A DNA stretch of 62,694 nt, taken from NCBI GenBank assembly GCA_964607755.1, contig CAZSMC010000024.1, forward strand, positions 1 to 62,694, in the 5' to 3' direction. A model generated the notes under the pieces. It saw nothing but the letters and a program-made list of their open reading frames with translations. It did not search any database and was not told the DNA's origin. Every line of letters begins with the position of its first letter. The first letter of the stretch is position 1. This document shows positions 52,150-60,599 of the stretch, piece after piece. Position numbers and translations under genes: made by a program. The DNA is from CAZSMC01 sp964607755. Lineage in GTDB: Bacteria; Zhuqueibacterota; Zhuqueibacteria; Residuimicrobiales; Krinioviventaceae.

Positions 52150-53016
52150 ATGAAATATGCAATCATAGCCAATCCGGCCGCAGGACCACTTTCACCTGAC
52201 AAGAAACGCGTTGTCCTGAGACATCCGTCACGAATTCTAAACTCATCTGTTTATGGTCTTGATACAACATCTCCTCACGAGTTCACCAGAGTTGCCCGTC
52301 ACTTAGCCAAAGATATGGACGTGCTGGTGGTCGCAGGAGGGGATGGCACATTTTCTGATGTCATTAACGCTGTTGATATCTCTGATGTTATTTTGGCGTA
52401 TTTGCCGCTTGGAACCGGCAATGCGTTCAAATATGCACTACAGTACAAAGGCTGGTTGAGCGAATTATCCCGGCGCATAAAAGCCGGCCCGGTGCGGGCA
52501 CTTGACCTTGTGGATTGTGACTCGATGCGAAAGGGATACATGATGTCGGCCGGACTCGAAGGTGAGGTGATTCGTTTACGCGATCAATACGAATCACGCG
52601 GCTCTTTGGGGTTAAAAACATACGGACGTGCTGCGTTTCAAGCTTATTTCAAACATTACAAACGCAATAGCGCAAAAATAAGAATAGATGACACCTGTCA
52701 TTTTGCAGAGAATATCCTCAGCGTCATGATCATGAAACAGCCTTATTACGGCGCCGGCATGCAGGTTATGCCTCGCGCCCGGTTTGACGACGGTTTACTG
52801 CACATTAAAATCATCACGTCGGGATTGGTTCAGAGCGTGTTGTCAAGTATGGGTTCGTTTTTGACCGGTAGTGAACTTGGCGATTATCACACAGCCAAAA
52901 AACTCAAAATAGCATTCGAGCATCCCACCTGGCTGCAAATCGATGGAAATAGCGGCTGGTGTTCAAAAGCATTTTCTTTTTCGGTCTTGCCGCAGTGCTT
53001 TTTAATAAAATACTAA
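52150..53016 (+). CDS. Diacylglycerol/lipid kinase-family protein
   Basis: 288 residues of the DAGK catalytic family. AGGDGTFSDVINAV is the nucleotide-binding GGDGT motif and LPLGTGNAFKYAL the second conserved block; the C-terminal half is the beta-sandwich (GAGMQVMPRARFDDGLLHI). The N-terminal nucleotide-binding domain is shorter than usual but starts normally (KYAIIANPAAGP). Substrate could be diacylglycerol, sphingosine-like or another lipid alcohol. Convergent with the FadL-like gene; no obvious terminator between. Confidence 0.88.
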   Translation: MKYAIIANPAAGPLSPDKKRVVLRHPSRILNSSVYGLDTTSPHEFTRVARHLAKDMDVLVVAGGDGTFSDVINAVDISDVILAYLPLGTGNAFKYALQYKGWLSELSRRIKAGPVRALDLVDCDSMRKGYMMSAGLEGEVIRLRDQYESRGSLGLKTYGRAAFQAYFKHYKRNSAKIRIDDTCHFAENILSVMIMKQPYYGAGMQVMPRARFDDGLLHIKIITSGLVQSVLSSMGSFLTGSELGDYHTAKKLKIAFEHPTWLQIDGNSGWCSKAFSFSVLPQCFLIKY

Positions 53017-53084
53017 AAACAAATTCAGTGTGTATTCTAACGAGAAAAAGTATTCCTTTCGAACATCTTTATCGTGTAGACAGA

Positions 53085-54668
53085 TCAGAACTCGAGAGGT
53101 GTTTCCAGTCCAACACTCAGAGCCACGGTATCCCAAATCGACGGCAGGGATTTGCTATGGGTTTTATCCGCTTCTTGTTCAAATAAATCAAAAGCCATGG
53201 ATACCAGGGACGACCTGAGCCCTACTCTGAGCCACGACGGCTGCTCTCCCATTCCCATCCAGCGGTTAAAAGGAAATTTAACACCAACACCTGCCCCAAC
53301 ATGCGAGGTAACCCTCAAGGGAATCAACTTGTCGACTCTGGTTTGGATGCCTTCCACTTTTTGGATGTAACCGGTGTTCACCTCGATGGGAAGCCATGGC
53401 AACGGAATATCAGCATAAATTCCGAATGTCATAGACCCTAAATCCGGATAGGTATCTGGCAATTGTCCTCTAACAAATGCTCCCAAAATAAGAAAATGCA
53501 CACCTATAGAATAAGAGTTAAATCCTCCGACTGTGAACTGGTGCGATGTATCATAAGATAATGTATCTTTTTCAAATTGCGCCAACCGTAATGTGGCATG
53601 GCCATCTAATCTGGGATAGGCCTCAGGATTGAGCTGAACCTTTTCAAATTCGTACTTGGCAGGAAGGCCAGAAGTATAAATCGTGGAGAACTGGTATTGG
53701 CCATCGACATTTCCCTTAAATCCGCGGGACAACGCTACACCACCACCTAAAACACCCCACTGCAACGACGCGCCAACCGTCATTCCCATGCGACTGCCGG
53801 AAAAATTGACATCGTACGAGGCGGTGATCGGCTGATCCTCAACATCAAAGTCAGCGACAATCTCTCCCTGCCAGGGCTCACCGGTAACAGGATCGTTCCC
53901 ATAAGGTGTGCCTGTGATTGATCCTTTGCCGGAGATGTAACTTGTCAGTGTCGCTGGTTGGTGACTCGAGGAAATGTTGTAATACGTCAATGCCGCGCCT
54001 AAGCTCAAAACACCATATTGATAGGCAACGCCTGCGGTGATGGGCAAAACAGAAAGATACAATTCCGTTGCCGATCCGTCCAGAGCAAGATTGACGTCGG
54101 TTGAAACATCCCAGTTAAAAGGGATGCTCTCTGACGGAAGATCATCAACCAGGTTTTGAGTTATCTCTTTATCCAGTTGAAAATGAATCGGCGTAAGAAG
54201 GCTGCCGCCAGCCTTGAGGTTGAAACCCACCCGTCTCGGCTGATTTATAGCCACTCCCACCCGCCACTGGTTGAACTGATGGGCGTAGCCAATGCTTGTC
54301 AGCCCGCCGCGCTCGTGAATGTTCATTTCAGTGTCCAGATAAAAAGGATCATAAACCTCTGTAGAATCTGTTGCCCGTATTGAAAACGCGCTCTCTGACC
54401 TGTAAGGAAACGATACAGCAAATGCTGTCTGTTTTCCGTCTACCTGCCTCAAACTGGCAGGATTCGAATGCATGGCAAGGACGCCATATCCAAAAGCCGA
54501 GTTCATGTACCCGGGTTTGAGAAAGAACAAACTGGCTTCTGGCGTTGTGATGGAATACGTTCCGCTGATATGTTGGCAAGAGACCGTTTTGGGATTTATA
54601 AAGCAGATGAGAACCATGCCGATGAAAAAGCGGCAAACAAGATTAATACGCAACGTGCTTGTTTTCAT
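53085..54668 (-). CDS. FadL/PorV-like outer-membrane protein
   Basis: 527 residues from the ATG at 54,668 (RBS GTGGAGGATAAT). A signal peptide (to about VSCQ) and a plug-like start (FFLKPGYMNSAFGYGVLAMHSNPASL), which recalls the FadL/PorV AMG-x-AY/NPA region, precede a long beta-strand-rich region. Several strands alternate aromatic and polar residues (GAALTYYNISSS, YSIGVHFLILGAFVRG) and the protein ends in an aromatic strand (LSVGLETPLEF). Probably a hydrophobic-compound transporter or secretion-related barrel; not a certain FadL orthologue. Confidence 0.75.
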   Translation of the reverse strand: MKTSTLRINLVCRFFIGMVLICFINPKTVSCQHISGTYSITTPEASLFFLKPGYMNSAFGYGVLAMHSNPASLRQVDGKQTAFAVSFPYRSESAFSIRATDSTEVYDPFYLDTEMNIHERGGLTSIGYAHQFNQWRVGVAINQPRRVGFNLKAGGSLLTPIHFQLDKEITQNLVDDLPSESIPFNWDVSTDVNLALDGSATELYLSVLPITAGVAYQYGVLSLGAALTYYNISSSHQPATLTSYISGKGSITGTPYGNDPVTGEPWQGEIVADFDVEDQPITASYDVNFSGSRMGMTVGASLQWGVLGGGVALSRGFKGNVDGQYQFSTIYTSGLPAKYEFEKVQLNPEAYPRLDGHATLRLAQFEKDTLSYDTSHQFTVGGFNSYSIGVHFLILGAFVRGQLPDTYPDLGSMTFGIYADIPLPWLPIEVNTGYIQKVEGIQTRVDKLIPLRVTSHVGAGVGVKFPFNRWMGMGEQPSWLRVGLRSSLVSMAFDLFEQEADKTHSKSLPSIWDTVALSVGLETPLEF

Positions 54669-55005
54669 ATTATCCTCCACGGATTTGATGTACCGCGTTT
54701 TGGAAACGATGAATAGTAACTAAAAGGAGGATAAAAGTCAATTTAATTTTTTTCGGCAAAGTCGATTAAAAAAAGATTGGAAATTGAATCAAAATTATTC
54801 ATATTTTCTTTGAAATATCAAGAATCAACATAGAACAATGAGACAAGAAATTGGACTGGATACACAAGAAACATGAAATTCAACGATTTATATTTATATT
54901 CACTTAAAATTGTGGTCAAAAATTGAGAAAGGAGGTGAGAACAGTAGCTATTGAAACCTACTCAATCTTAACAACACAATTTATCACAAAACAAGGAGGT
55001 TGCTC
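54669..55005 (+). promoter_or_regulatory. Leader of the T9SS cargo gene with an orphan SD sequence
   Basis: No gene in this 337-bp gap. At 54,928-54,938 lies AAAGGAGGTGA, complementary over 11 nt to the 16S rRNA 3' end, with no start codon after it; a second, normal site (CAAGGAGGTTGCTC) precedes the real ATG at 55,006. The first site could bind ribosomes to protect the mRNA 5' end, as stab-SD sites do in Bacillus. The region is otherwise A/T-rich, with a TATATTT tract upstream that could be a promoter. Confidence 0.45.
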
Positions 55006-56571
55006 ATGTCACGAAATGTACTGGTTATAGTTGGACTTTTTTTAATCACCACGTTTTTTGCAGCAACAGATGCATCGGCTCAAAATTTAATTTACAACGG
55101 AGACATGGAAACTGAAGAAGGCTGGGAAATTCTCTATTATAATGCCGAAGGACAGCCATTCTATGAATTCAATTACACCGAAGAAAAACCAATGTACGGC
55201 AGAGACGGTTGTCTGCACGTTTTTCAGGACTTTTCAGCTAACGGACAATTACTGCTTTATCAACGCGTAGAATGCACGGCTGGTGAAAAATACCGTGCCA
55301 CCGGGGTTATCAGGCTATTGTATTATGATTCAGGATTCGATCCGGTCAATCAAGGTCCCTGGTACCAGTTTTATGTGACGACCGAAGAGCCGGACCCAGC
55401 CGCCGGTGATTTTAATCCCGGTGGAACAAAAATGTTTGATATCTCTGCCTGGAATCCGGAAGGGTGTAACCTCTGGGAATTTGACGGCTACTGGGAAGAA
55501 ATGGCATGCGTGAATGAAATTGAAACCGCACCTTACTGGGTATGCCCCGGCGAACCCGGAGAAACAGTTGAAGTTACGGTTGGTATCAAATTTGGCCATT
55601 GGGGTCCAGAACCTGGATCATTCGAAATATTAGTTGATGATATTGGATTTTATCCGCTTTGGACCAATCTTTTGGAAAACGGTGAGATGGAAAGTGAAGA
55701 AGGCTGGGAAGTTCAATATTATAACGCCGATCAATTACCGTTCTATGAATTTGGTTTCACCGAATTAAAACCCGAATTCGGACAGAATGGTAATCTGCAT
55801 GTTTTTCAGGATAATGCCGCGAATGGCCAACTGCTGCTCTACCAGCGCGTACCATGCTACGGAGGGGCAGAGTACAGAGCGTTCGGTACAATTCGTTGCT
55901 TGTTCTACGATTCGGGTTTTGATCCGGTCAATAAAGGCCCGTGGTATCAATATTATGTGACGACCGAAGAACCGGATCCGGATGCCGGTGACTTTAATCC
56001 AGGCGGAACAAAAATGTTCGACATTTCAGCGTGGGACCCTCAACCCTGTAACCTCTATGAATTTGACGGTTTATGGGAATCACAAGCGTGTACCACTGAA
56101 ATTGCAACAGCACCCTACTGGGTCTGTCCGGGTGAGCCCGGCGAGTCGGTGGACGTCACGGTTGGCATCAAATTCGGGCACTGGGCGCCGGACCCTGGTT
56201 CTTTTGAATTACTCGTCGATGACATTATGTTTTTCGAAACCGGCGAAATGGGTGAAACAGCCGTAGAAACACGTCCGTCAGAAAGCAAACCCGAGAGCTA
56301 TGTTCTGCTGACTAATTATCCGAATCCATTTAATCCTTCAACAACGATAGAATTTGAATTACAAAAAGCCGGTCAAACAGAATTGGCAGTATATGATATC
56401 AACGGACATTTGATCCAAACTCTTGAAAACAGACGTTGCAGAGCCGGCATTCATAAAGTTCAATGGGATGGAACCAATCAGCAAAAGGAAGCTGTTGCCT
56501 CCGGGGTTTATATTGTGCGACTCGAGACAGATCAAGGCGTCAAAAGCCGCAAAATTACCCTGATCCGCTAA
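55006..56571 (+). CDS. T9SS cargo protein with two near-identical binding modules
   Basis: 521 residues from the ATG at 55,006. A signal peptide (to DASAQ) is followed by two tandem ~194-residue modules and a type IX secretion C-terminal sorting domain (NYPNPFNPSTTIEFEL to GVYIVRLE). Each module starts NL-x-x-NG-x-ME and resembles a jelly-roll carbohydrate-binding domain (GWE, GQLLLYQRV, FEILVDDIGFY), with paired cysteines. No catalytic domain is seen, so it may be a secreted glycan-binding or scaffolding protein. An Rho-independent terminator follows the stop codon. Confidence 0.88.
   Translation: MSRNVLVIVGLFLITTFFAATDASAQNLIYNGDMETEEGWEILYYNAEGQPFYEFNYTEEKPMYGRDGCLHVFQDFSANGQLLLYQRVECTAGEKYRATGVIRLLYYDSGFDPVNQGPWYQFYVTTEEPDPAAGDFNPGGTKMFDISAWNPEGCNLWEFDGYWEEMACVNEIETAPYWVCPGEPGETVEVTVGIKFGHWGPEPGSFEILVDDIGFYPLWTNLLENGEMESEEGWEVQYYNADQLPFYEFGFTELKPEFGQNGNLHVFQDNAANGQLLLYQRVPCYGGAEYRAFGTIRCLFYDSGFDPVNKGPWYQYYVTTEEPDPDAGDFNPGGTKMFDISAWDPQPCNLYEFDGLWESQACTTEIATAPYWVCPGEPGESVDVTVGIKFGHWAPDPGSFELLVDDIMFFETGEMGETAVETRPSESKPESYVLLTNYPNPFNPSTTIEFELQKAGQTELAVYDINGHLIQTLENRRCRAGIHKVQWDGTNQQKEAVASGVYIVRLETDQGVKSRKITLIR
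55084..56238 (+). repeat. Internal protein-coding duplication (2 x ~194 codons)
   Basis: Codons for residues starting at 55,084 and 55,666 repeat with only scattered changes: YDSGFDPVNQGPWYQFYV/YDSGFDPVNKGPWYQYYV, EEPDPAAGDFNPGGTKMFDISAWNP/EEPDPDAGDFNPGGTKMFDISAWDP, TAPYWVCPGEPGE in both. The high similarity at protein and DNA level points to a recent tandem duplication or gene conversion. Confidence 0.9.
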
Positions 56572-56595
56572 TCGGGACAAATACCAATGATACAG

Positions 56596-56621
56596 AGGCC
56601 GCTTTTTTGGGCGGCCTTTTT
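56596..56621 (+). terminator. Rho-independent terminator of T9SS cargo gene
   Basis: AGGCCGC and GCGGCCT form a 7-bp G/C-rich stem with an 8-nt loop followed by a T run. Located 25 nt after the stop codon. Confidence 0.85.
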
Positions 56622-56706
56622 ATGCATTGATTCCTTAAAAAATTGTTGATATATTACAATCCCATATCGTCTAACTAAACATTGAATTCATGATGAGGAG
56701 GTGGTC

Positions 56707-56742
56707 ATGAAAAACAGCATCTCAATGCATCGTGAGAATTAG
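56707..56742 (+). CDS. 11-residue leader ORF before second T9SS cargo gene
   Basis: AGGAGGTGGTC directly before ATG at 56,707 is among the strongest ribosome-binding sites in the window, yet the frame MKNSISMHREN stops after 11 codons. It is 78 nt upstream of the next gene's start. It may be a regulatory leader peptide, a translation-dependent mRNA stabiliser, or the remnant of a former start. Confidence 0.4.
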   Translation: MKNSISMHREN

Positions 56743-56820
56743 CTCCTATTAATATAAGAATTGAACAGAATTATCAGAAAATCTGCCGGGAAACGTGTTA
56801 ATTCAACAGAGGTTTCATTC

Positions 56821-57963
56821 ATGCCATTAACCGATTATAAAAAATCTTTAACACTTTATTCTATCAGTATTTTTCTTCTGATAAGCTGCTCTATGTTCTC
56901 CCAGGTTACTATTACCATGGACGATCTTGTTTATGATCTACTGGGTGAACCCTATAACCAACAGCTTGGTAAACCATGGGGAGAGCACGAGGGCTTTTTG
57001 CATGGCGTCCCTTCCGGGTGGGATTGGTATTGGGGCGCCAGACCGGGCGCCTGGATGAACAGTGGTGATAACAAAGCTATCAACCTGTGGGCGCAAGCAT
57101 ACGAATGGAAAGAAGAGTCGCCTGTAACAAATATTCGCATCCAGGTGCGCAATATGAAATTATACGCCCTGGTCAACGGTCAGTGGCAAGTCCTTGCCGA
57201 GGGTAACACGTTCGATCAAATGGAGGGCTCCAATTGGAGTGAAAATTTTCAGGGGTCCTCTGATCTCAGCGATGTTCGTTCTGAGAAAAATAACGGCGGC
57301 GGTATGAGCTTTAAGATGCTTGCTGGCTATAATTATCACTGGTGGGTGAAGCAATGGCCGCGTGCTACTATCCCTGATGGTGTACAAGCTTTTTATTCTG
57401 TTGCCGAGATGCGCCTGATTCCGGACACCGATCCCGATGTTGATCTTAATCAGGCCAAATACCTTGCCAGCATCGGCAATGATTATTACACCACCACTAC
57501 CTCCGCCGGTCCCGGACCATGGCCATCTCTGGCCATTGCCCGACATAAATTTATCACCCCTGAATGGCAGGCATTTACAGCTTACATTTCCGGTGATGCC
57601 CCAACAGATGAAAACGAGTATTATGATCTCATTCTCAGTCAGCCCTTACCGCCCGGCGTGACCAGTACATCCGTTGGAAAAACCGAATCGAACATGCCCA
57701 TAACGCCTGAGATTTACCAGAACATACCCAATCCATTTAATGGAGTCACGAGGATCCCTTTTTATCTGCATTGTGAGGGGCATGTCATACTCAAAATTTA
57801 TAACACAACAGGACGGGAAGTAAATGTGTTAATTGACCAAAAAATGCAACCGGGTTCACATCAAGTTCTGTGGAAACCGCAGCAGCATTCTTCCGGTCAA
57901 TATTTTGTCTGTTTTACTATTGATGGACGATCAGTAACCCAACCTTTGATGTATATAAAATAA
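56821..57963 (+). CDS. T9SS cargo protein of unknown function
   Basis: 380 residues from the ATG at 56,821 (AGAGG upstream); the longest frame would start 20 codons earlier at a TTG ahead of the signal peptide. Signal peptide MPLTDYKKSLTLYSISIFLL to SMFSQ. The mature region is rich in Trp, Tyr and Asn (GWDWYWGARPGAWMN, YNYHWWVKQWPR), as in carbohydrate-binding jelly rolls, but is not recognised. The C terminus is a T9SS type A sorting domain (IPNPFNGVTRIPFYL, GREVNVLI, SSGQYFVCF). Likely a secreted protein working with the neighbouring glycan-use genes. Confidence 0.8.
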   Translation: MPLTDYKKSLTLYSISIFLLISCSMFSQVTITMDDLVYDLLGEPYNQQLGKPWGEHEGFLHGVPSGWDWYWGARPGAWMNSGDNKAINLWAQAYEWKEESPVTNIRIQVRNMKLYALVNGQWQVLAEGNTFDQMEGSNWSENFQGSSDLSDVRSEKNNGGGMSFKMLAGYNYHWWVKQWPRATIPDGVQAFYSVAEMRLIPDTDPDVDLNQAKYLASIGNDYYTTTTSAGPGPWPSLAIARHKFITPEWQAFTAYISGDAPTDENEYYDLILSQPLPPGVTSTSVGKTESNMPITPEIYQNIPNPFNGVTRIPFYLHCEGHVILKIYNTTGREVNVLIDQKMQPGSHQVLWKPQQHSSGQYFVCFTIDGRSVTQPLMYIK

Positions 57964-58001
57964 ATGCAAGCAGGTGAATTTTTAAAAAAGGAGGACTCTA
58001 T

Positions 58002-59513
58002 ATGAATGCACACATGAACCGTCGCAGATTTTTGGGATCAACCATGGCAGCGAGTGCCTTTACGATTGTCCCGGGACATGTTCTCGGAAAGAATGGACAG
58101 GTCGCCCCGAGTGACAAGATCACGCTTGCTCATATTGGCATGGGGACTCAAAGTATCCGTGAACTAGAGGGACTGCTTTCCGAGCCCCGTATCCAGATCT
58201 TTGCGATTTGCGATCCGAACAAAGACAGCAACAATTACGTCGAATGGGGCAAGAACGAAATACGGTCACGAATACAACGAATGCTGGATGATCCTGAATG
58301 GAGAAAAAACGAAAGCGGTTGTCCGGGAGGCCGGGAAGTTGGCCGAGAAATAGTTGAAACCTATTATTCCAAACAACGGGAAATAGAGAATTTCAAAGGC
58401 TGTTCCACGTATGCTGATTTTCGCGAACTGCTGGAAGAACAGAAAGATATTGACGCGGTCAAAATTCTCACACCAGACCATCAACATGCCACACTTGCCA
58501 TCGCAGCCATGAAAAAAGGCAAACATGTCATTATGCACAAGCCCATCGCCAATATGCTGCATGAGGGACGGTTGGTTTTAGAGACAACTCGCCGGAAAAA
58601 AATACTCACACACTTGTTAGCTTATGGCAGTGGCGCTGAAAACGGAAGAATTGTCGAAGAAATTAAAAAAGGCGTTATTGGTCCGCTTCGGGAAATCCAT
58701 AACTGGACAAACCGGCCGGTCTGGCCGCAATATAAGCTGATCCCAAAGGACGAACCGCCTGTTCCCGAAGGATTCGACTGGGATTTGTGGCTAGGTCCGT
58801 CAAAGTTTCGTCCCTATCACCCGCATTACACTCACACTGTTTACCGCGGCTGGTACGAGTTTGGCGGTGGGTCCATGGCCGATATGGGGATTTATAGCCT
58901 GTGGCCGGTATTCACAGGACTCAAATTAAAATCTGCTCAGACTGCTGAGGCACGGGCAACTCATCAATGTACAATCACCGATAACGTCAGCATTACGATC
59001 GAGAACGACTTTTCCTACCCGACAGCCTGTACTCTCCGCTTCCATTTTGCAGCAGACGAACATACACCGGAACTGGACTTGTTCTGGTACGATGGCGGTA
59101 TGAAACCGCGTTTGGGACGTGACATCGAAGCCTACGACATCGAAATGCAACGAGAGGGAATTCTGTTTGTTGGCGACGAGGGAGCGATCATGGCAGATTT
59201 TCGCGGTTCAAATGCCAGATTACTGGCAAAAGGTCAAAACACGCCGCTATTTAAGGATAAGGAAGAATCATCCTCGCAAGAAGACCAAAGTGAAGAGCGT
59301 GAAAATCCCTGGCTCAATGCTTTGATCACCGGCAAAGAATCTCCCGGCAGTTTCCTGAATGCCGCGGCTATCACAGATACCGTCAACCTGGGAACAGTTG
59401 CCTTGCGTGCCGGCAAAAAAGTTGTTTTCGACAGCGAAACCATGCAGATCACAAACGATTCCGACGCGAACAAATACCTCAAACGAAATTATCGTGACGG
59501 TTGGGAGTTGTAG
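58002..59513 (+). CDS. Tat-exported Gfo/Idh/MocA oxidoreductase
   Basis: 503 residues. A twin-arginine signal (MNRRRFLGSTMAASAF) exports the folded NAD(P)-bound enzyme. Rossmann domain: LAHIGMGTQSIRELEGLL and VKILTPDHQHATLAIAAMKKGKHVIMHKPIANML, the latter the Gfo/Idh/MocA EKP-like loop (here HKP). The C-terminal domain has YRGWYEFGGGSMADMGIYSLWPV. The family oxidises or reduces sugars and inositols; some exported members are glycosidases working by redox chemistry. Near GH42 and glycan-binding genes, a sugar substrate is likely. The N-terminal EKP glutamate is His here. RBS AAAGGAGGACT. Confidence 0.88.
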   Translation: MNAHMNRRRFLGSTMAASAFTIVPGHVLGKNGQVAPSDKITLAHIGMGTQSIRELEGLLSEPRIQIFAICDPNKDSNNYVEWGKNEIRSRIQRMLDDPEWRKNESGCPGGREVGREIVETYYSKQREIENFKGCSTYADFRELLEEQKDIDAVKILTPDHQHATLAIAAMKKGKHVIMHKPIANMLHEGRLVLETTRRKKILTHLLAYGSGAENGRIVEEIKKGVIGPLREIHNWTNRPVWPQYKLIPKDEPPVPEGFDWDLWLGPSKFRPYHPHYTHTVYRGWYEFGGGSMADMGIYSLWPVFTGLKLKSAQTAEARATHQCTITDNVSITIENDFSYPTACTLRFHFAADEHTPELDLFWYDGGMKPRLGRDIEAYDIEMQREGILFVGDEGAIMADFRGSNARLLAKGQNTPLFKDKEESSSQEDQSEERENPWLNALITGKESPGSFLNAAAITDTVNLGTVALRAGKKVVFDSETMQITNDSDANKYLKRNYRDGWEL

Positions 59514-59592
59514 AATCTCTATAAAGTGCATCAGATTTGAAAAAAAAGCTATTCATGGGTAAAACAAATTCTGCTCTTGCGGAAATGAATTG

Positions 59593-59635
59593 AAAAGTCA
59601 TATAGCACCGTTTCTGGCGGTGCTATTTGACTTTT
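59593..59635 (+). terminator. Strong terminator between oxidoreductase and GH42 genes
   Basis: An 18-bp, nearly perfect stem (AAAAGTCATATAGCACCG against CGGTGCTATTTGACTTTT) with a 7-nt loop ends in a T run. It separates the Gfo/Idh/MocA transcript from the GH42 gene, whose promoter is then probably weak or read-through. Confidence 0.85.
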
Positions 59636-59654
59636 TCTAAACCGGGAGAACACA

Positions 59655-60530
59655 ATGATGAAACATCGCACATTTCTAATCCTCCTTTGTCTGATTTCCA
59701 TCACCTATGCATTTGATACATTTGCCCCGGATGGCTCGATGTATATTGGCGTCGACTATTACCCCGAACACTGGCCGGAAAAACGCCTGGCTACAGATGC
59801 CCGACTGATGCAGCAAGCGGGATTCAATGTCGTGCGACTGGCAGAGTTTGCCTGGGTCAAGATGGAACCTGAAGAAGGCGTTTACGATTTTGCATGGCTC
59901 GATCATGCCATTTCTGTGCTCGCTGCTCACGATTTAAAAGTGATTCTATGTACACCCACGGCTGTGATGCCGGCCTGGCTTGCCAAAAAGTATCCGTCGG
60001 CGCTGGCTCTCAAGCCGGACGGAACACAAATTGTATGGGGTGGTCGCAAGAACAATTGCTTTTCTGACAATGATTATCGGCGACTGTCCAAAAGCATCAC
60101 CCTTGCCATGGCTGAGCATTATAATGACAATCCGCATGTCATCGGCTGGCAGACCGATAATGAGTTTGGCGGCACGGATTGCCGGTGCGATCAATGTCTC
60201 GCAGAATTCCGTCAGTGGCTGCGGGACAAATACGGTTCTCTGAAAGAACTGAACCGCGCCTGGGGTACACATTTTTGGGGCCTTACACTGCAATCCTGGG
60301 ATGAAATCCCGATCCCGGATCAAAGAGAAGGCCAGTGGGCAATCAGTAATCCCAGCGCCAGCCTGGACTGGCAGCGCTTTACCTCCTGGCTCAATGTCCG
60401 ATTTCAGCACGACCAGGTGGACATACTGCGGGAACACTGTCCGGATCATTTTATCACTCACAATTTTATGGGATTGTACCAGGAAATGGATTATTATGAT
60501 CTCGCCCGCGACCTTGATGTGGTATCCTAG
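59655..60530 (+). pseudogene. GH42 beta-galactosidase, truncated by an insertion sequence
   Basis: The N-terminal 291 codons of an exported family 42 beta-galactosidase, including the signal peptide (to ITYA), GVDYYPEHWPE at the barrel start, the acid/base Glu170 in WQTDNEFGG and metal-site cysteines Cys176, Cys178 and Cys181. It stops at LDVVS followed by a TAG supplied by the IS end; intact family members are about 650-700 residues and carry the nucleophile Glu beyond this point. It is therefore almost certainly inactive. The rest of the gene is not in the window: sequence on the far side of the IS encodes something else. Confidence 0.9.
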
Positions 60531-60599
60531 CGTGAGTTTACTAAATTTTTTTAAATAAAAAGGCCTAATTATTTGTAAATAATGCACTAAAAAGCAGCA

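Noticed and set aside
59946..60587. 213-codon minus-strand frame crossing the GH42 gene and the IS end
   Set aside because: Antisense to clear GH42 sequence and crosses the IS boundary, so it cannot be an ancestral gene.
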